Positions 63,854 to 64,000 of a stretch of 64,000 nucleotides of DNA are shown here, piece by piece. Position 1 is the first letter of the stretch. Each line of letters opens with the position of its first letter. The notes beneath the pieces were generated by a model. That model did not search any database. It saw only the letters and a program-made list of their open reading frames with translations, and had not been told where the DNA came from. The stretch spans positions 124,001 through 188,000 of the forward strand of contig NZ_FNDG01000003.1 in the NCBI RefSeq assembly GCF_900100535.1. The letters run 5' to 3'. The stretch is from Phytopseudomonas flavescens (GTDB taxonomy: Bacteria > Pseudomonadota > Gammaproteobacteria > Pseudomonadales > Pseudomonadaceae). Position numbers and translations under genes: made by a program.

Positions 63854-64000
63854 GCGACACGCTGATTCGCCTCGAAGGCGTGACTGTCGGTTTCTCCGGG
63901 CAGGCGGTGCTCGATAACGTCGAGCTGACCATCAGACCCGGCGAGATCGTCACCCTGATCGGCCCCAACGGCGCCGGCAAGACCACCCTGGTGCGTGCGG
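63850..64000 (+). CDS. znuC: Zinc ABC transporter ATPase, N-terminal part
   Basis: Only the first 50 residues are in the window. They contain Walker A in [14 protein letters not shown] after the strand [10 protein letters not shown], at the position expected for ZnuC. The ATG at 63850 overlaps the zur stop, the usual zur-znuC coupling. Together with ZnuA it imports zinc. Confidence 0.93.
   Translation, partial: MSDTLIRLEGVTVGFSGQAVLDNVELTIRPGEIVTLIGPNGAGKTTLVRA

Overview
The window is a high-GC chromosomal segment of a Pseudomonas-type gammaproteobacterium. The conserved neighbourhoods support this: thyA-lgt, ptsP-rppH, ilvA-rpiA, serA beside D-2-hydroxyglutarate dehydrogenase, rpmB-rpmG, coaBC-dut-algC-argB, engB/polA with an ErsA-like small RNA between them, and znuA/zur/znuC. 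Several blocks that are far apart in P. aeruginosa PAO1 lie next to each other here. I see no rRNA, tRNA, CRISPR array, insertion sequence or prophage.

Region by region. 1-3.9 kb: the end of a DUF3482 protein, small conserved proteins, a cupin, a DMT exporter and a LysR regulator. 3.9-11.9 kb: thyA-lgt-tauE, an NRDE protein, ptsP-rppH (nitrogen PTS enzyme I and RNA pyrophosphohydrolase), a HAD hydrolase and a secreted SnoaL-like protein. 12.0-16.7 kb: a four-gene signalling operon joined entirely by ATGA overlaps (GAF histidine kinase, NarL-type regulator, CHASE3 hybrid kinase, receiver-only protein). 16.7-26.5 kb: a membrane protein, ilvA, rpiA, a tandem pair of CarP-like beta-propeller proteins, a CarO-like OB-fold protein behind an 11-bp-phased direct-repeat operator, a FAH-family enzyme, D2HGDH, serA and a 2OG oxygenase. 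26.5-33.0 kb: secreted and envelope proteins, a lipase-like hydrolase, a chemoreceptor and a penicillin/acyl-homoserine-lactone acylase gene broken by a one-base frameshift. 33.0-44.2 kb: rpmB-rpmG, a dipeptide-type binding protein, a phytase-like esterase, radC, coaBC, dut, algC (with a long membrane N-terminal extension), argB and an orphan TRAP binding protein. 44.2-45.0 kb: an unusual gene-free structured stretch that ends in a terminator. 45.0-52.1 kb: a hexose-6-phosphate mutarotase, engB, the ErsA-like sRNA, polA, a DUF2782 protein, thrB and a VTT membrane protein.

52.1-64.0 kb: the zinc locus. znuA and zur-znuC, usually close neighbours in Pseudomonas, are separated by about 10 kb holding an ECF sigma factor, a FecR anti-sigma factor, a STN-containing TonB receptor, a ChaC-type gamma-glutamylcyclotransferase and a complete Opp/Dpp-type ABC importer. 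Zur-like operators flank the block on both sides. I infer a surface-signalled uptake and processing route for a gamma-glutamyl (glutathione-like) peptide or its metal complex. This is the strongest candidate in the window for an undescribed system.

Two regulatory links stand out. A sigma-22-type promoter drives the ErsA-like RNA, whose established P. aeruginosa target, algC, lies 6 kb away. Widespread GTAGCC-type intergenic hairpin repeats punctuate gene ends across the window.
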